This document shows, piece after piece, positions 1 to 6,462 of a stretch of DNA of 36,627 nucleotides. Made by a program: the position numbers and the translations under genes. The notes under the pieces were generated by a model. It was not told where the DNA came from and searched no databases. It saw only the letters and a program-made list of their open reading frames with translations. How positions within the stretch are numbered: the stretch's first letter is position 1; each line of letters opens with the position of its first letter. The stretch is from a virus: the IMG/VR virus record IMGVR_UViG_3300033141_003018, positions 1 through 36,627 of that record; one strand, 5' to 3'.

Positions 1-33
1 TGTATCTATTATTCCCCATATTTCAATTTTCAT
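1..33 (-). CDS. Possible start of a leftward gene, cut by window edge
   Basis: An ATG at 33-31 on the minus strand opens a frame reading MKIEIWGIIDT to the window edge without a stop. It lies just past the terminator at 94-119, so it would begin a new transcription unit or be fed by readthrough. No convincing ribosome site is visible upstream (only a short A-rich GTA stretch). Eleven codons are too few to assign a function, and the frame may be chance. Confidence 0.3.
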   Translation of the reverse strand, partial: MKIEIWGIIDT

Positions 34-93
34 TTTACATACTTTTTAAATACATACATTTATCACTTTATAAAGACTTTTAGTTAGCGGGTA

Positions 94-119
94 TAAAAAA
101 ACGGGTTTCAATACCCGTT
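94..119 (-). terminator. Intrinsic terminator of the leftward unit
   Basis: Read on the minus strand, AACGGGT and ACCCGTT form a perfect 7-bp stem with a 6-nt loop (ATTGAA), followed at once by a run of T (the A-run at 94-100 on the plus strand). It lies about 57 nt past the stop of the 176-460 gene and so closes that one-gene unit. Confidence 0.85.
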
Positions 120-175
120 CATATTACATCTAAACTATATATAATGCCTTCAATATATGCCTTATACCCTATTAG

Positions 176-460
176 TTAGAGTGATTTCAACAATGCAAAG
201 GTTCGTTCGGCAAGGTTGAAGTGGGCTGATTTCCACTTAGTCATACCTTGTCTAAACGCTACTCCCTTTACTAACTGTTTACAAAGGTCTATTGTTTTGA
301 TTTCGGCTTTTACTTGAGCAAGAGGCAAACTTACACTACCGTCTTTATAATCTGATGAGGTAAATACGAGTTTATCTCCGTCAGTATTAACCATATGTTT
401 TGAAGACCGTTTTGGAACGCCTTCGTTTACCAACTTTTTAATATCTGTCATATGTATCAT
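176..460 (-). CDS. Hypothetical 94-aa protein on its own leftward unit
   Basis: I do not recognise this protein. It is 94 residues, mixed charged, with no clear membrane segment, cysteine cluster or helix-turn-helix; the middle has alternating hydrophobic residues (SLPLAQVKAEIKTIDL) and the C-terminus looks helical (LAERTFALLKSL). An AAAGGGG ribosome site lies 5 nt upstream of the first ATG, which favours that start over the second ATG four codons in. It is the only complete gene in the window on the minus strand. It has its own consensus promoter (567-596) and terminator (94-119), so it is transcribed away from the late genes. That suggests an independently expressed early or regulatory protein, by context only. 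Confidence 0.75.
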   Translation of the reverse strand: MIHMTDIKKLVNEGVPKRSSKHMVNTDGDKLVFTSSDYKDGSVSLPLAQVKAEIKTIDLCKQLVKGVAFRQGMTKWKSAHFNLAERTFALLKSL

Positions 461-483
461 TGTGTCCCCTTTATTGATAGCGG

Positions 484-512
484 TTGTATCGGCTATCGGT
501 TAGAGGATACAA
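484..512. repeat. Inverted repeat in the leader of the leftward gene
   Basis: TTGTATC (484-490) and GATACAA (506-512) are perfect 7-bp inverted arms around a 15-nt centre that also contains TATCGG repeated twice. The repeat sits in the roughly 100-nt leader between the leftward promoter at 567-596 and the start codon at 460. It could be an RNA hairpin near the ribosome site or a protein site; nothing in the sequence decides. Confidence 0.4.
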
Positions 513-566
513 GGCATATATCAAAGAGCAATTTTAAACTATCATCATAATTGTATTATTGTATAT

Positions 567-596
567 ATTATAGCACCTGATATATATATCTGTCAA
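567..596 (-). promoter_or_regulatory. Consensus sigma-70 promoter, leftward
   Basis: On the minus strand: TTGACA (596-591), an 18-bp spacer, then TATAAT (572-567), preceded by TGC, which makes an extended -10 element (TGnTATAAT). Both hexamers match consensus. It would start transcription near 560 and give a leader of about 100 nt before the 176-460 gene. Confidence 0.87.
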
Positions 597-671
597 GGAT
601 AAAATAAAAATAAATTGCTTATTATGTAATATAGCATATTTTAAATAAACGGGCTTTTGAGTAGATAAACC

Positions 672-701
672 TTGACAAAAATAAAAAAATAAGTTTAAAA
701 T
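672..701 (+). promoter_or_regulatory. Weaker candidate rightward promoter
   Basis: TTGACA at 672-677 matches the -35 consensus. TAAAAT at 696-701, 18 bp downstream, matches five of six positions of the -10. The spacer is almost pure A/T. Transcripts from here would also run into the terminator at 879-919. Confidence 0.45.
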
Positions 702-812
702 TCACCGATTATATCAGTAATGTAAATCTATGGCACCATCCCCAAAATACCGCATTCCATTTTCCCAGAACAGCTTATACAAGCTATGAGCTAGGCCTTT
801 ACATAGACGAAA

Positions 813-832
813 TGACCTGTTTTTCAAGGTCA
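813..832. promoter_or_regulatory. 20-bp inverted repeat upstream of the main promoter
   Basis: TGACCT (813-818) and AGGTCA (827-832) are perfect inverted half-sites separated by 8 bp, ending 2 bp before the -35 hexamer at 835. Size, symmetry and position fit a dimeric regulator site (activator or repressor). The cognate protein is unknown; the 68-aa helix-turn-helix protein at 1366-1572 is one local candidate. Confidence 0.45.
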
Positions 833-834
833 GT

Positions 835-864
835 TTGACAGAAAGGGCCCGGATATGGTATAAT
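835..864 (+). promoter_or_regulatory. Perfect sigma-70 promoter for the late region
   Basis: TTGACA (835-840), an 18-bp spacer, then TATAAT (859-864), with TG one base upstream of the -10 (extended -10). Transcription would begin near 871. No other promoter of this quality was seen upstream of the packaging and head genes. It is followed almost at once by the terminator at 879-919. Confidence 0.9.
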
Positions 865-878
865 ACACTTAACCTAAT

Positions 879-919
879 AAAAGGCCTTTTACTAGATGTA
901 CTAGTAGAAGGTCTTTTTT
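879..919 (+). terminator. Intrinsic terminator or attenuator just after the promoter
   Basis: GGCCTTTTACTAG (883-895) pairs over 13 bp (two G-U pairs) with CTAGTAGAAGGTC (901-913) across a 5-nt loop, followed by six T (914-919). The flanking AAAA can pair with the first T residues. Transcripts from the 835-864 promoter would end after about 50 nt unless the polymerase is modified or the hairpin is disrupted. Confidence 0.87.
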
Positions 920-1018
920 ATAGCTGCTGGAGCTTATTAGCGAAAGCCGAAAAATCGCGTCGCTTCGCGAAACAACGTGCAGCGCTAGCAAAGCTAGCTG
1001 CGAAAAAGGAGGGCACAA

Positions 1019-1192
1019 ATGAAGCATAAGCATGATTGGACAGTATATGCTGGATATATACTGAAGTGTGGTACATGTGGAAGGAAGGTTATAGTAGCAA
1101 AGAGACCGCCCAAAAGGAACGGCTGCAGCAGGAGCAACGTTGGAAGGCCACCTATAGAGCGGACAACCGAATTAATGTTGAAAGGAGTCTAA
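1019..1192 (+). CDS. Small 57-aa basic protein with CxxC pair
   Basis: This frame starts MKHKHDWTVYAGY and ends ELMLKGV. It has an excellent ribosome site, AAGGAGG, 5-6 nt before the ATG, and ends one base before the next gene's start. It carries a CGTCGRK motif (a zinc-knuckle-like CxxC around residues 17-20), then a Lys/Arg/Pro-rich segment with one further Cys. The residues fit a small nucleic-acid- or metal-binding phage protein, but no family is recognised. It is the first gene behind the late promoter and attenuator. Confidence 0.7.
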   Translation: MKHKHDWTVYAGYILKCGTCGRKVIVAKRPPKRNGCSRSNVGRPPIERTTELMLKGV

Positions 1193-1193
1193 G

Positions 1194-1391
1194 ATGAAGG
1201 ATAAGTATGAAGACCCGCAGGTTAAGTTTGTAGATAACAAAGATTATATATGGTATTGGGACGTATTTGGGGGAGAGCTGTTAGAGGTCAAGACTGAGCT
1301 TGAGGTACCTTTATGGAGAAGGATTATCACCTGGATATTCCTAGGTTCTAAGTGGAAGAGGCTCAATGAAGAAGCCAATTTACCTAAATAA
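1194..1391 (+). CDS. Hypothetical 65-aa protein
   Basis: Starts 1 nt after the previous stop, with AAAGGAG placed 6 nt before the ATG inside the end of that gene. The N-terminal half is acidic and aromatic (DYIWYWDVFGGELLEV). The C-terminal half is a Trp-rich amphipathic stretch (PLWRRIITWIFLGSKWKRL) that could lie on a membrane or pack against a partner. No family recognised. Its 3' end overlaps the next gene by 26 nt, indicating joint translation with the helix-turn-helix gene. Confidence 0.7.
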   Translation: MKDKYEDPQVKFVDNKDYIWYWDVFGGELLEVKTELEVPLWRRIITWIFLGSKWKRLNEEANLPK

Positions 1392-1572
1392 GCCATTTTC
1401 AGAGCTAAAGTCTAAGAAAAGAGCGACGTTAGTTCTTGCTATGGCTGGGTTTACGTATAGAGAAATCGCTAAATTACTCAATATGAGCACAAATACTGTA
1501 AACCGTTGGCTTAAAGAGTGTTACAGCAAATTAGGTAATAATATACCGGACACTAGTCGCTACGAGGCGTAG
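1366..1572 (+). CDS. Small helix-turn-helix protein, 68 aa
   Basis: Residues about 20-58 form a compact helix-turn-helix: VLAMAGFTYREIAKLLNMST followed by NTVNRWLKECYSKL. It resembles the DNA-binding half of sigma-70 region 4, LuxR-type or resolvase proteins. The protein is little more than this domain, so it is probably a DNA-binding regulator or a small packaging factor. The ribosome site (GGAAGAGG) lies inside the upstream gene. It sits three genes before the small terminase; it could bind the inverted repeat at 813-832 or a packaging site, both by inference from position. Confidence 0.8.
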   Translation: MKKPIYLNKPFSELKSKKRATLVLAMAGFTYREIAKLLNMSTNTVNRWLKECYSKLGNNIPDTSRYEA

Positions 1573-1581
1573 TAGTAGTGT
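1550..1581 (+). other. Intergenic RNA hairpin over the stop of the HTH gene
   Basis: ACACTA (1550-1555) pairs with TAGTGT (1576-1581). Inside, GCTACG pairs with CGTAGT (one G-T pair) around an AGG loop. The hairpin contains the stop codon of the upstream gene and is not followed by a U-run, so it is not a classic terminator. It may limit translation into, or stabilise mRNA before, the next gene, which lacks a clear ribosome site. Confidence 0.4.
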
Positions 1582-1605
1582 ATAGTGTAGCCGCAAATTA
1601 AAATT

Positions 1606-1818
1606 ATGAGAAATCCTTGTGAAAAGTGTCGAAAAAGAGATAGTTGCTCAGAGATATGTCCGAAGCTTGCACGGTTATTACCTGGTGTTAATCAGGGAAG
1701 CGATAAAAGAGAGATATCTGTCGACCCGGCACGTATTGAAAAATACAGCGAAAACATAAAAATAACTGGTTTGAATCCAGATGTCCTCACCGATAGATGG
1801 CATAGGGGAAAAGTGTGA
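1606..1818 (+). CDS. Cysteine-rich small protein, 70 aa
   Basis: The N-terminus has four cysteines (C5, C8, C13, C17: CEKCRKRDSCSEIC), a spacing that suggests a zinc or iron-sulfur site. The rest is polar with a possible short helix (PARIEKYSENI). No clear Shine-Dalgarno precedes the ATG; the leader is A-rich and follows the hairpin at 1550-1581. Function unknown. It lies in the cluster of small genes before the terminase and overlaps the longest possible version of the next gene. Confidence 0.62.
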   Translation: MRNPCEKCRKRDSCSEICPKLARLLPGVNQGSDKREISVDPARIEKYSENIKITGLNPDVLTDRWHRGKV

Positions 1819-1831
1819 AGCGGAGGTAGAA

Positions 1832-2164
1832 TTGAGAAAACCTAGCAAAATGAGCAGCGAAGAATTATGGTTTTACCTTACACATGGAAATTTTGTACCT
1901 AATTGGGCACTAGACAATCAGAAAAAGCGCATAGATGACTACAATAGAAGTAAGCGTATAGCAAGGCGCTCGGCTAAAATAGGAGAGTTCTTAGGTTTTA
2001 TAACAGTACTGATAATACATTCAGTACTTTTTTATTTTATATCTAAGCTTATATACCCACTGACTTTTATACAGAGCGTTGCGGTAGTTCTATTATGTGT
2101 ATGTATAGGTAAGATATTTAGTATGCCTATGATTCGTTATTTCGGGAGTAATGACAATGGGTAA
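1832..2164 (+). CDS. Two-helix membrane protein, 110 aa
   Basis: I choose TTG at 1832 because AGCGGAGGT ends 4-5 nt upstream; the ATG at 1781 has no ribosome site and would overlap the previous gene by 38 nt. The N-terminal half is soluble and basic (KKRIDDYNRSKRIARRSAK). Two hydrophobic segments follow (IGEFLGFITVLIIHSVLFYF and FIQSVAVVLLCVCIGKIF) with a short loop between. A small two-helix membrane protein just before the terminase could be a holin-like or superinfection protein, but nothing specific supports either. Its end overlaps the small terminase start. Confidence 0.65.
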   Translation: MRKPSKMSSEELWFYLTHGNFVPNWALDNQKKRIDDYNRSKRIARRSAKIGEFLGFITVLIIHSVLFYFISKLIYPLTFIQSVAVVLLCVCIGKIFSMPMIRYFGSNDNG

Positions 2165-2681
2165 ATATAACTTTCAAAATCATCCCTTAAAAGATGAGAT
2201 ACTCAAGATGTTCGAGGATGGCAAAAATCCTTATCATGTTGAGGACTTTTTAAAGAAAAGAGGAGATGAGTTTCTACTATCCCGACCAACCTTATATAAA
2301 CACTACAATAACTATAAACGGGCCACCAAAGTTGATGAATCCAAAAATAAAGACAGAGAAGAGTTTAAGAATAAGCTAACAGAGGAGCTTTGGACTACAA
2401 TCAAGTATTGTAATATTGCAATGCAGGATAAATCACTTACTCCAAAAGATTGGCAGTACTTTGACCAACAAAAGCAATCTGCTATAGAAAAACTAATGAG
2501 ACTTAAGGGTGGTAGTAGTAATGGAGAAGATGCTAGTACAATACTTGCTAAGTTCTTTCAAAAGTTTACAATTGATAAAGCCTTAAAAGAAGCAGAGAAA
2601 AAAGATGACGCAGCCGAAAAAGACGATAACGAGCAGGGGTCAAGCGGCGATTTACTTCCTGGAGAATCTGTGTCGGTTTGA
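2157..2681 (+). CDS. Terminase small subunit (probable)
   Basis: 174 residues counted from ATG 2157, which has GGGAG 8 nt upstream; the ATG at 2151 is too close to that site. The N-terminal part (residues about 10-55) is a helix-turn-helix-like region (DGKNPYHVEDFLKKRG then LSRPTLYKHYNNYKR) as in small terminases that recognise the packaging site. A middle helical region follows (LTEELWTTIKYCNIAMQDKS) that would oligomerise, then an acidic Lys/Asp/Glu-rich tail. Assignment rests on size, domain plan and position: its 3' end overlaps the large terminase by 77 nt. Confidence 0.75.
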   Translation: MGKYNFQNHPLKDEILKMFEDGKNPYHVEDFLKKRGDEFLLSRPTLYKHYNNYKRATKVDESKNKDREEFKNKLTEELWTTIKYCNIAMQDKSLTPKDWQYFDQQKQSAIEKLMRLKGGSSNGEDASTILAKFFQKFTIDKALKEAEKKDDAAEKDDNEQGSSGDLLPGESVSV

Positions 2682-5001
2682 AGGGGAACCGATTAAGTTA
2701 TACGATTATCAGAAGAAGTTCTTGCTTGATGAATCTACATATCGTATAGTAAACAAGGCAAGACAGCTGGGATTTAGTTTTATCATAGCAGCTGAGGCCG
2801 TGTTTGAAATGCTTACTATTCCTAACCACACTATACTAATAGTATCTACCGGTGAGAATAGCGCAAAAAGAGTTTTAGGTTATTGTTATAAGATAATTAG
2901 GGGAATTAAGTTTGCAGTAGAGATGTCTAAGGCAACTCAAGAAGAAATAGAAGTTCCAAATGGTTCTCGCATTATATCACTTCCAAATAATCCAAACTGC
3001 TACTCAGGTGACACAGAGATACTTACTGATAGAGGTTGGAAACGATTCGATGTATTAAGAGATAATGATGTTGTTGCCCAGGTAGATAAAGATTCACTTG
3101 AACTTTCTTATGTAGTTCCAAATCAAGTAGTACGATTACCATATGAAGGGGATATGTACCATCTAAAGAATAAGCCATTTGATTGTATGGTAACACCAAA
3201 TCACCGCATGCTTACATGTTCTTTTGATAAAACTAATAGGCGTGAACACAAAAAACGTATTGAGCATATATCAGAATTATCTAATGTGGAAAATTGGATG
3301 TATAAAGCAGTACATTATAAAGGCACTGAAATAAAAGAGTTTAAAATACCACATATATCTAATTGGTCTGAAGAAATAGTTTTATCTGGTGATGATTATT
3401 GCAAGTTTATGGGAATATGGATTGCAGAAGGATGTGTTTACAACAGAAAAGGTGTAAGTTATCAAGTGGATATAGCTCAGTATCCCGGTCGGAAGAAAGA
3501 TAAAATAAGAGAATTTTTAAAACAAACTGGAATTAATTTTAGTGAGAATAAATATAAATTTACAATCTGGAATAAAGATTTATATTCTTACTTATCGCAG
3601 TTTGGAAATAGTAAAACAAAGTTTGTGCCTCACGTTATAAAAAATGCGCCTGAAAGACAAAGAAGATTATTTTTGGATTGGTATGGATTAGGTGATGGTA
3701 ATTATAGAAATGGTAAATGGCGTTTTTTTACAATATCTAAGCAATTAGCAGATGATATTCAGGAAATTTTAATTAAATGCGGTTCTGGTATTAATGTTAG
3801 TAAAAGACGATATAATTTTGGTCAAACCGGTTTTGAAATAAATGAAAAACGCGATAAATATAGCAATCCAAGAACACTTGGATGGTTTAATAGAACAAAG
3901 CATATAAAGAAGGTTGATTTTAACGGTAAGATATACTGTGTATCAGTTCCTACTGGTCTTATTTTAGTAAGAAGGAATGGTAAAGCAGTTGTGTGTGGAA
4001 ACACAGTAAGAGGTTTTAACGCTGGTCGGGTTTATATAGATGAATCTGCTCATTTTATAAAGGATAGAGATATATTTCAAGCAATACAACCATCTATCTC
4101 TAGGGGTGGTAAAATGACATTATCATCTACTCCTAGAGGAAGAGCTAACATTTTCTATGAGAAATGGACAGATGATGATGAGTACAGTCATCACAGGGTG
4201 CACTATACAGAATGTCCCGATAAGAAGTATCAGCGTGAAGTTGAGAAGATGAGACGTACTATGTACGAACTCGATTTTAAGCAAGAGTATTGTTGCGAGT
4301 TCATGGCTGATGAGATGTCTATGTTTCCTAGAGATTTAATTGAACCATGTATTGATATGTCTCTAGTAAACGCAAGTGGGGATAATATAAAGGGCTCATG
4401 CTTCTTAGGAATAGATTTTGCTAAGAAGGTAGACTCAACCGTTTTGACTGTAGCAGAGTCTATACCGGGTCAGAAGATTGTTGTAAGATTCTTAAAAGAA
4501 TTAAAGAACATGCCATATGAGGCTCCTAATCCAGGGCTACCTAGTCAAATGAAAGAAATTACTAGGTTATTCAAGGTTTTTAGGGTACAGCGCATTAAGA
4601 TGGACTCAACTGGTGTAGGCGTAAAGCTAGAAGAGGATTTGGTAAGAAAGTTTGGTTCTATTGTAGAAGGAGTTCGGTTTGGTACTCAAGAAAAAGAAGG
4701 TTTAGTTACAAACCTTAGAATTGCATTTGAGAAACAATTAATAAGAATCCCAAATAACGAGCAGTTAATATCTCAGTTAATGAGTCTAGAGAGACACGTT
4801 ACCGAAACTGGAGTGCCTAGATATAAACACGTGCAAGGCAAGCATGATGATTATGTATGGTCACTGGCACTATGTATAAGTGCTGCAACTTTAGCATCTA
4901 TCGATATAGGATATAATTATGTAGGCACGATAGATTCTAAAGAGGTTAACGAAAAGGCATTCGAAAAAGAATTTGAGCAGCCTCAAATAATAGCATTTTA
5001 G
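2605..5001 (+). CDS. terL: Terminase large subunit precursor, interrupted by an intein
   Basis: ATPase-nuclease motor that packages DNA into proheads. The precursor is 798 aa; after splicing the extein would be 463 aa, normal for the family. The ATPase domain has a variant Walker A (KARQLGFSF, residues 51-59, no Lys in the usual place, as in Mu gp28-like terminases). Walker B RVYIDESAHF (475-484) lies just after the intein, followed by the coupling motif SSTPRGRAN. The RNase H-like nuclease shows Asp604 (GIDFAKK), Asp667 (IKMDSTG) and Asp748/749 (KHDDYVWSL). It starts inside the small terminase gene and is followed 8 nt later by the portal gene. Confidence 0.95.
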   Translation: MTQPKKTITSRGQAAIYFLENLCRFEGEPIKLYDYQKKFLLDESTYRIVNKARQLGFSFIIAAEAVFEMLTIPNHTILIVSTGENSAKRVLGYCYKIIRGIKFAVEMSKATQEEIEVPNGSRIISLPNNPNCYSGDTEILTDRGWKRFDVLRDNDVVAQVDKDSLELSYVVPNQVVRLPYEGDMYHLKNKPFDCMVTPNHRMLTCSFDKTNRREHKKRIEHISELSNVENWMYKAVHYKGTEIKEFKIPHISNWSEEIVLSGDDYCKFMGIWIAEGCVYNRKGVSYQVDIAQYPGRKKDKIREFLKQTGINFSENKYKFTIWNKDLYSYLSQFGNSKTKFVPHVIKNAPERQRRLFLDWYGLGDGNYRNGKWRFFTISKQLADDIQEILIKCGSGINVSKRRYNFGQTGFEINEKRDKYSNPRTLGWFNRTKHIKKVDFNGKIYCVSVPTGLILVRRNGKAVVCGNTVRGFNAGRVYIDESAHFIKDRDIFQAIQPSISRGGKMTLSSTPRGRANIFYEKWTDDDEYSHHRVHYTECPDKKYQREVEKMRRTMYELDFKQEYCCEFMADEMSMFPRDLIEPCIDMSLVNASGDNIKGSCFLGIDFAKKVDSTVLTVAESIPGQKIVVRFLKELKNMPYEAPNPGLPSQMKEITRLFKVFRVQRIKMDSTGVGVKLEEDLVRKFGSIVEGVRFGTQEKEGLVTNLRIAFEKQLIRIPNNEQLISQLMSLERHVTETGVPRYKHVQGKHDDYVWSLALCISAATLASIDIGYNYVGTIDSKEVNEKAFEKEFEQPQIIAF
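2998..4002 (+). mobile_element. Intein with LAGLIDADG endonuclease in TerL
   Basis: 335-residue self-splicing element, precursor residues 132-466. It begins with Cys (block A CYSGDTEILTDRGW), has block B TPNHRMLT, and two LAGLIDADG-like motifs: CKFMGIWIAEG (about 266-276) and LFLDWYGLGDG (about 355-365), each keeping its acidic residue. Block F is KIYCVSVPTGLILVRRNGK and block G is VVCGN, followed by Thr467 of the host protein. The penultimate residue is Gly, not the usual His. It sits between NNPN and TVRGF, a conserved terminase stretch before Walker B. No frameshift or stop is present, so splicing and homing may both be active. Confidence 0.93.
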
Positions 5002-5009
5002 GTAAAAAA

Positions 5010-6398
5010 ATGAAATTTATCGAACAAGCAAAGTTTAATATTTTCAAGAAGTTTTCCAAAAAACCAATCTCTAAAGAAGAGCTGAGTACTGATGTTGGTA
5101 GACAATCACCAAATTTTGATAAGTTAGCACAGGGTGCATACAATCCTGATAATATAGGTGTAGAAGTATATAAACATATGTATCATACAGATGCTCAGAT
5201 TAAAGCAGCTTTCTCGTTGATAAAGTTGGCTTTATTATCTAGAAAGTGGAAGGTCACATCATTAGAGTCATCTCAGGATATCGTAGAGTTTATTAAATAC
5301 AACTTTGAGCATATGGATAGCAGGCTTATGGGGTCTATAGCCAAGATAGTAACATCTTTGTTATATGGATTTAGTGTTAATGAAATTATATGGAAAGTAA
5401 TAGAAACCGGTAAATATAATGGAAAAATAGGTATAAAAAGACTAAAGTCTTTAGACCCAAATACAATCACATTTAAAGTAGACGATAAGGGCAATCTTGA
5501 AAAAGTATTACAGCGATATGATGATAATGAAATAGTAGAAAACACTGTGTCGCTTCCTTTAGAAAAACTTATTATACATACAGAAGATAAAGAGTTTGGA
5601 AATTATTATGGTAATAGTCGATTAAAGGCTATTTATAAAAACTGGTTTATTAAAGAAACTCTTATAAAATTTTGGAATATAGCATTAGAAAGATGGGGTC
5701 AACCACTTGTTATAGGCACTGTACCAACTACAGATGACCTAAAAAAGATGACCTCCATATTAGAGAATTTACAGAATAAAAGTGCAATAGCAAAGACCGA
5801 GGGGTGGGAAATAGCGGCATTGGAAACTGGTATTGGTAGAAGTTCCGGTGGTGATTATAAGGATTCTATTCAGTATCATAATGACCAAATAATCAAGGGC
5901 ATGCTAGTACCATCATTGATGATAGAATCTGGCAAAGGTTCTGGCTCATTTGGATTAGGTCAGACACATTTTGATATATTCACATTGATGATAAAGAATT
6001 TAGAGAGTGATATGTCTGGTATTATAGAAAGTTTTTTAATCAAACCGTTAGTAGAGTTTAATTATGGTGAGCAGAAAAGTTATCCAGAATTTCAGTTTGA
6101 GCCTCTTACAAGACAAGAGTTATTTAATCTCGCTAGAACATTTGCACTATTGGTTAAGAATGGAGTTATAGGTGCAGACGAGCAGTTTATGAGAGATATG
6201 ATGACCTTACCGCATCGTGAAGCAGCTGAAGCTGGTCCATCAACAGTAGCTGACTCAAAGCAAAAAGTTAAAGGTCCTCTACCTCCAGCTCAGACAGAGA
6301 TTAGAGAGATAAAAGAATCCGCAAAAAAGGGTTCTCAACAAATAAAGACTCCAAAATTGGTAGCTGATGGTCTAACAAAGAAAGAACCACGTGGCTAA
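5010..6398 (+). CDS. Portal protein (DUF935 / Mu gp29-like)
   Basis: 462 aa. Portal proteins form the dodecameric ring at the head vertex through which DNA enters and to which the neck attaches. The sequence has the plan of the DUF935 group: an N-terminal arm, a central alpha/beta clip and wing (ALLSRKWKV, LYGFSVNEIIWKV, RLKSLDPNTI), a helix with NYYGNSRLKAIYKNWFIKE and RWGQPLVIG, and a long C-terminal helical crown (QELFNLARTFALLVKNGVI). The tail is Lys/Pro-rich and disordered. It is preceded by AGGT about 6 nt before ATG. Position between TerL and protease supports the call. Confidence 0.9.
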   Translation: MKFIEQAKFNIFKKFSKKPISKEELSTDVGRQSPNFDKLAQGAYNPDNIGVEVYKHMYHTDAQIKAAFSLIKLALLSRKWKVTSLESSQDIVEFIKYNFEHMDSRLMGSIAKIVTSLLYGFSVNEIIWKVIETGKYNGKIGIKRLKSLDPNTITFKVDDKGNLEKVLQRYDDNEIVENTVSLPLEKLIIHTEDKEFGNYYGNSRLKAIYKNWFIKETLIKFWNIALERWGQPLVIGTVPTTDDLKKMTSILENLQNKSAIAKTEGWEIAALETGIGRSSGGDYKDSIQYHNDQIIKGMLVPSLMIESGKGSGSFGLGQTHFDIFTLMIKNLESDMSGIIESFLIKPLVEFNYGEQKSYPEFQFEPLTRQELFNLARTFALLVKNGVIGADEQFMRDMMTLPHREAAEAGPSTVADSKQKVKGPLPPAQTEIREIKESAKKGSQQIKTPKLVADGLTKKEPRG

Positions 6399-6462
6399 GT
6401 TTACCAAACCTAGAAAAATTAAAGGTTTAAAAAAACCTAAAAAACCAAAGGAGATGAAATAA
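6391..6462 (+). CDS. Possible 23-aa Lys/Pro-rich peptide
   Basis: A GTG at 6391, overlapping the portal stop, opens a frame of 23 codons rich in Lys and Pro (VAKFTKPRKIKG, then KPKKPKEMK) that ends in a TAATG overlap with the protease start. Ribosome signal is weak. It fills the gap exactly and could be a real micro-gene, or simply a coding-like spacer. Low confidence. Confidence 0.25.
   Translation: MAKFTKPRKIKGLKKPKKPKEMK

Larger units (their letters stand above)
461..1018. other. Non-coding control region between divergent units
   Basis: This 558-bp gap has no convincing gene. It holds a leftward promoter (567-596), a weaker rightward promoter (672-701), a 20-bp inverted repeat (813-832), a perfect rightward promoter (835-864), a terminator hairpin (879-919) and a more GC-rich stretch at 940-1010 with several overlapping short inverted repeats (CGCG/CGCG; GCAGC/GCTGC; two GCTAGC copies 3 nt apart). 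The last stretch ends in the ribosome site of the 1019 gene, so it may fold in the leader mRNA. The arrangement is that of a phage early/late control region. Confidence 0.7.

Noticed and set aside
835-1029. A 64-codon frame starting with TTG at 835
   Set aside because: Its start codon is the first base of the -35 hexamer of a perfect promoter, and it runs through the terminator hairpin and U-run at 879-919. No other start codon exists in the frame after 864, so it cannot be translated from the 835 promoter.
6361-6462. Frameshift extension of the portal into the Lys/Pro-rich frame
   Set aside because: The Lys/Pro frame follows directly, but no slippery heptamer or stem is seen at the portal end, so a separate micro-ORF is the more modest description.
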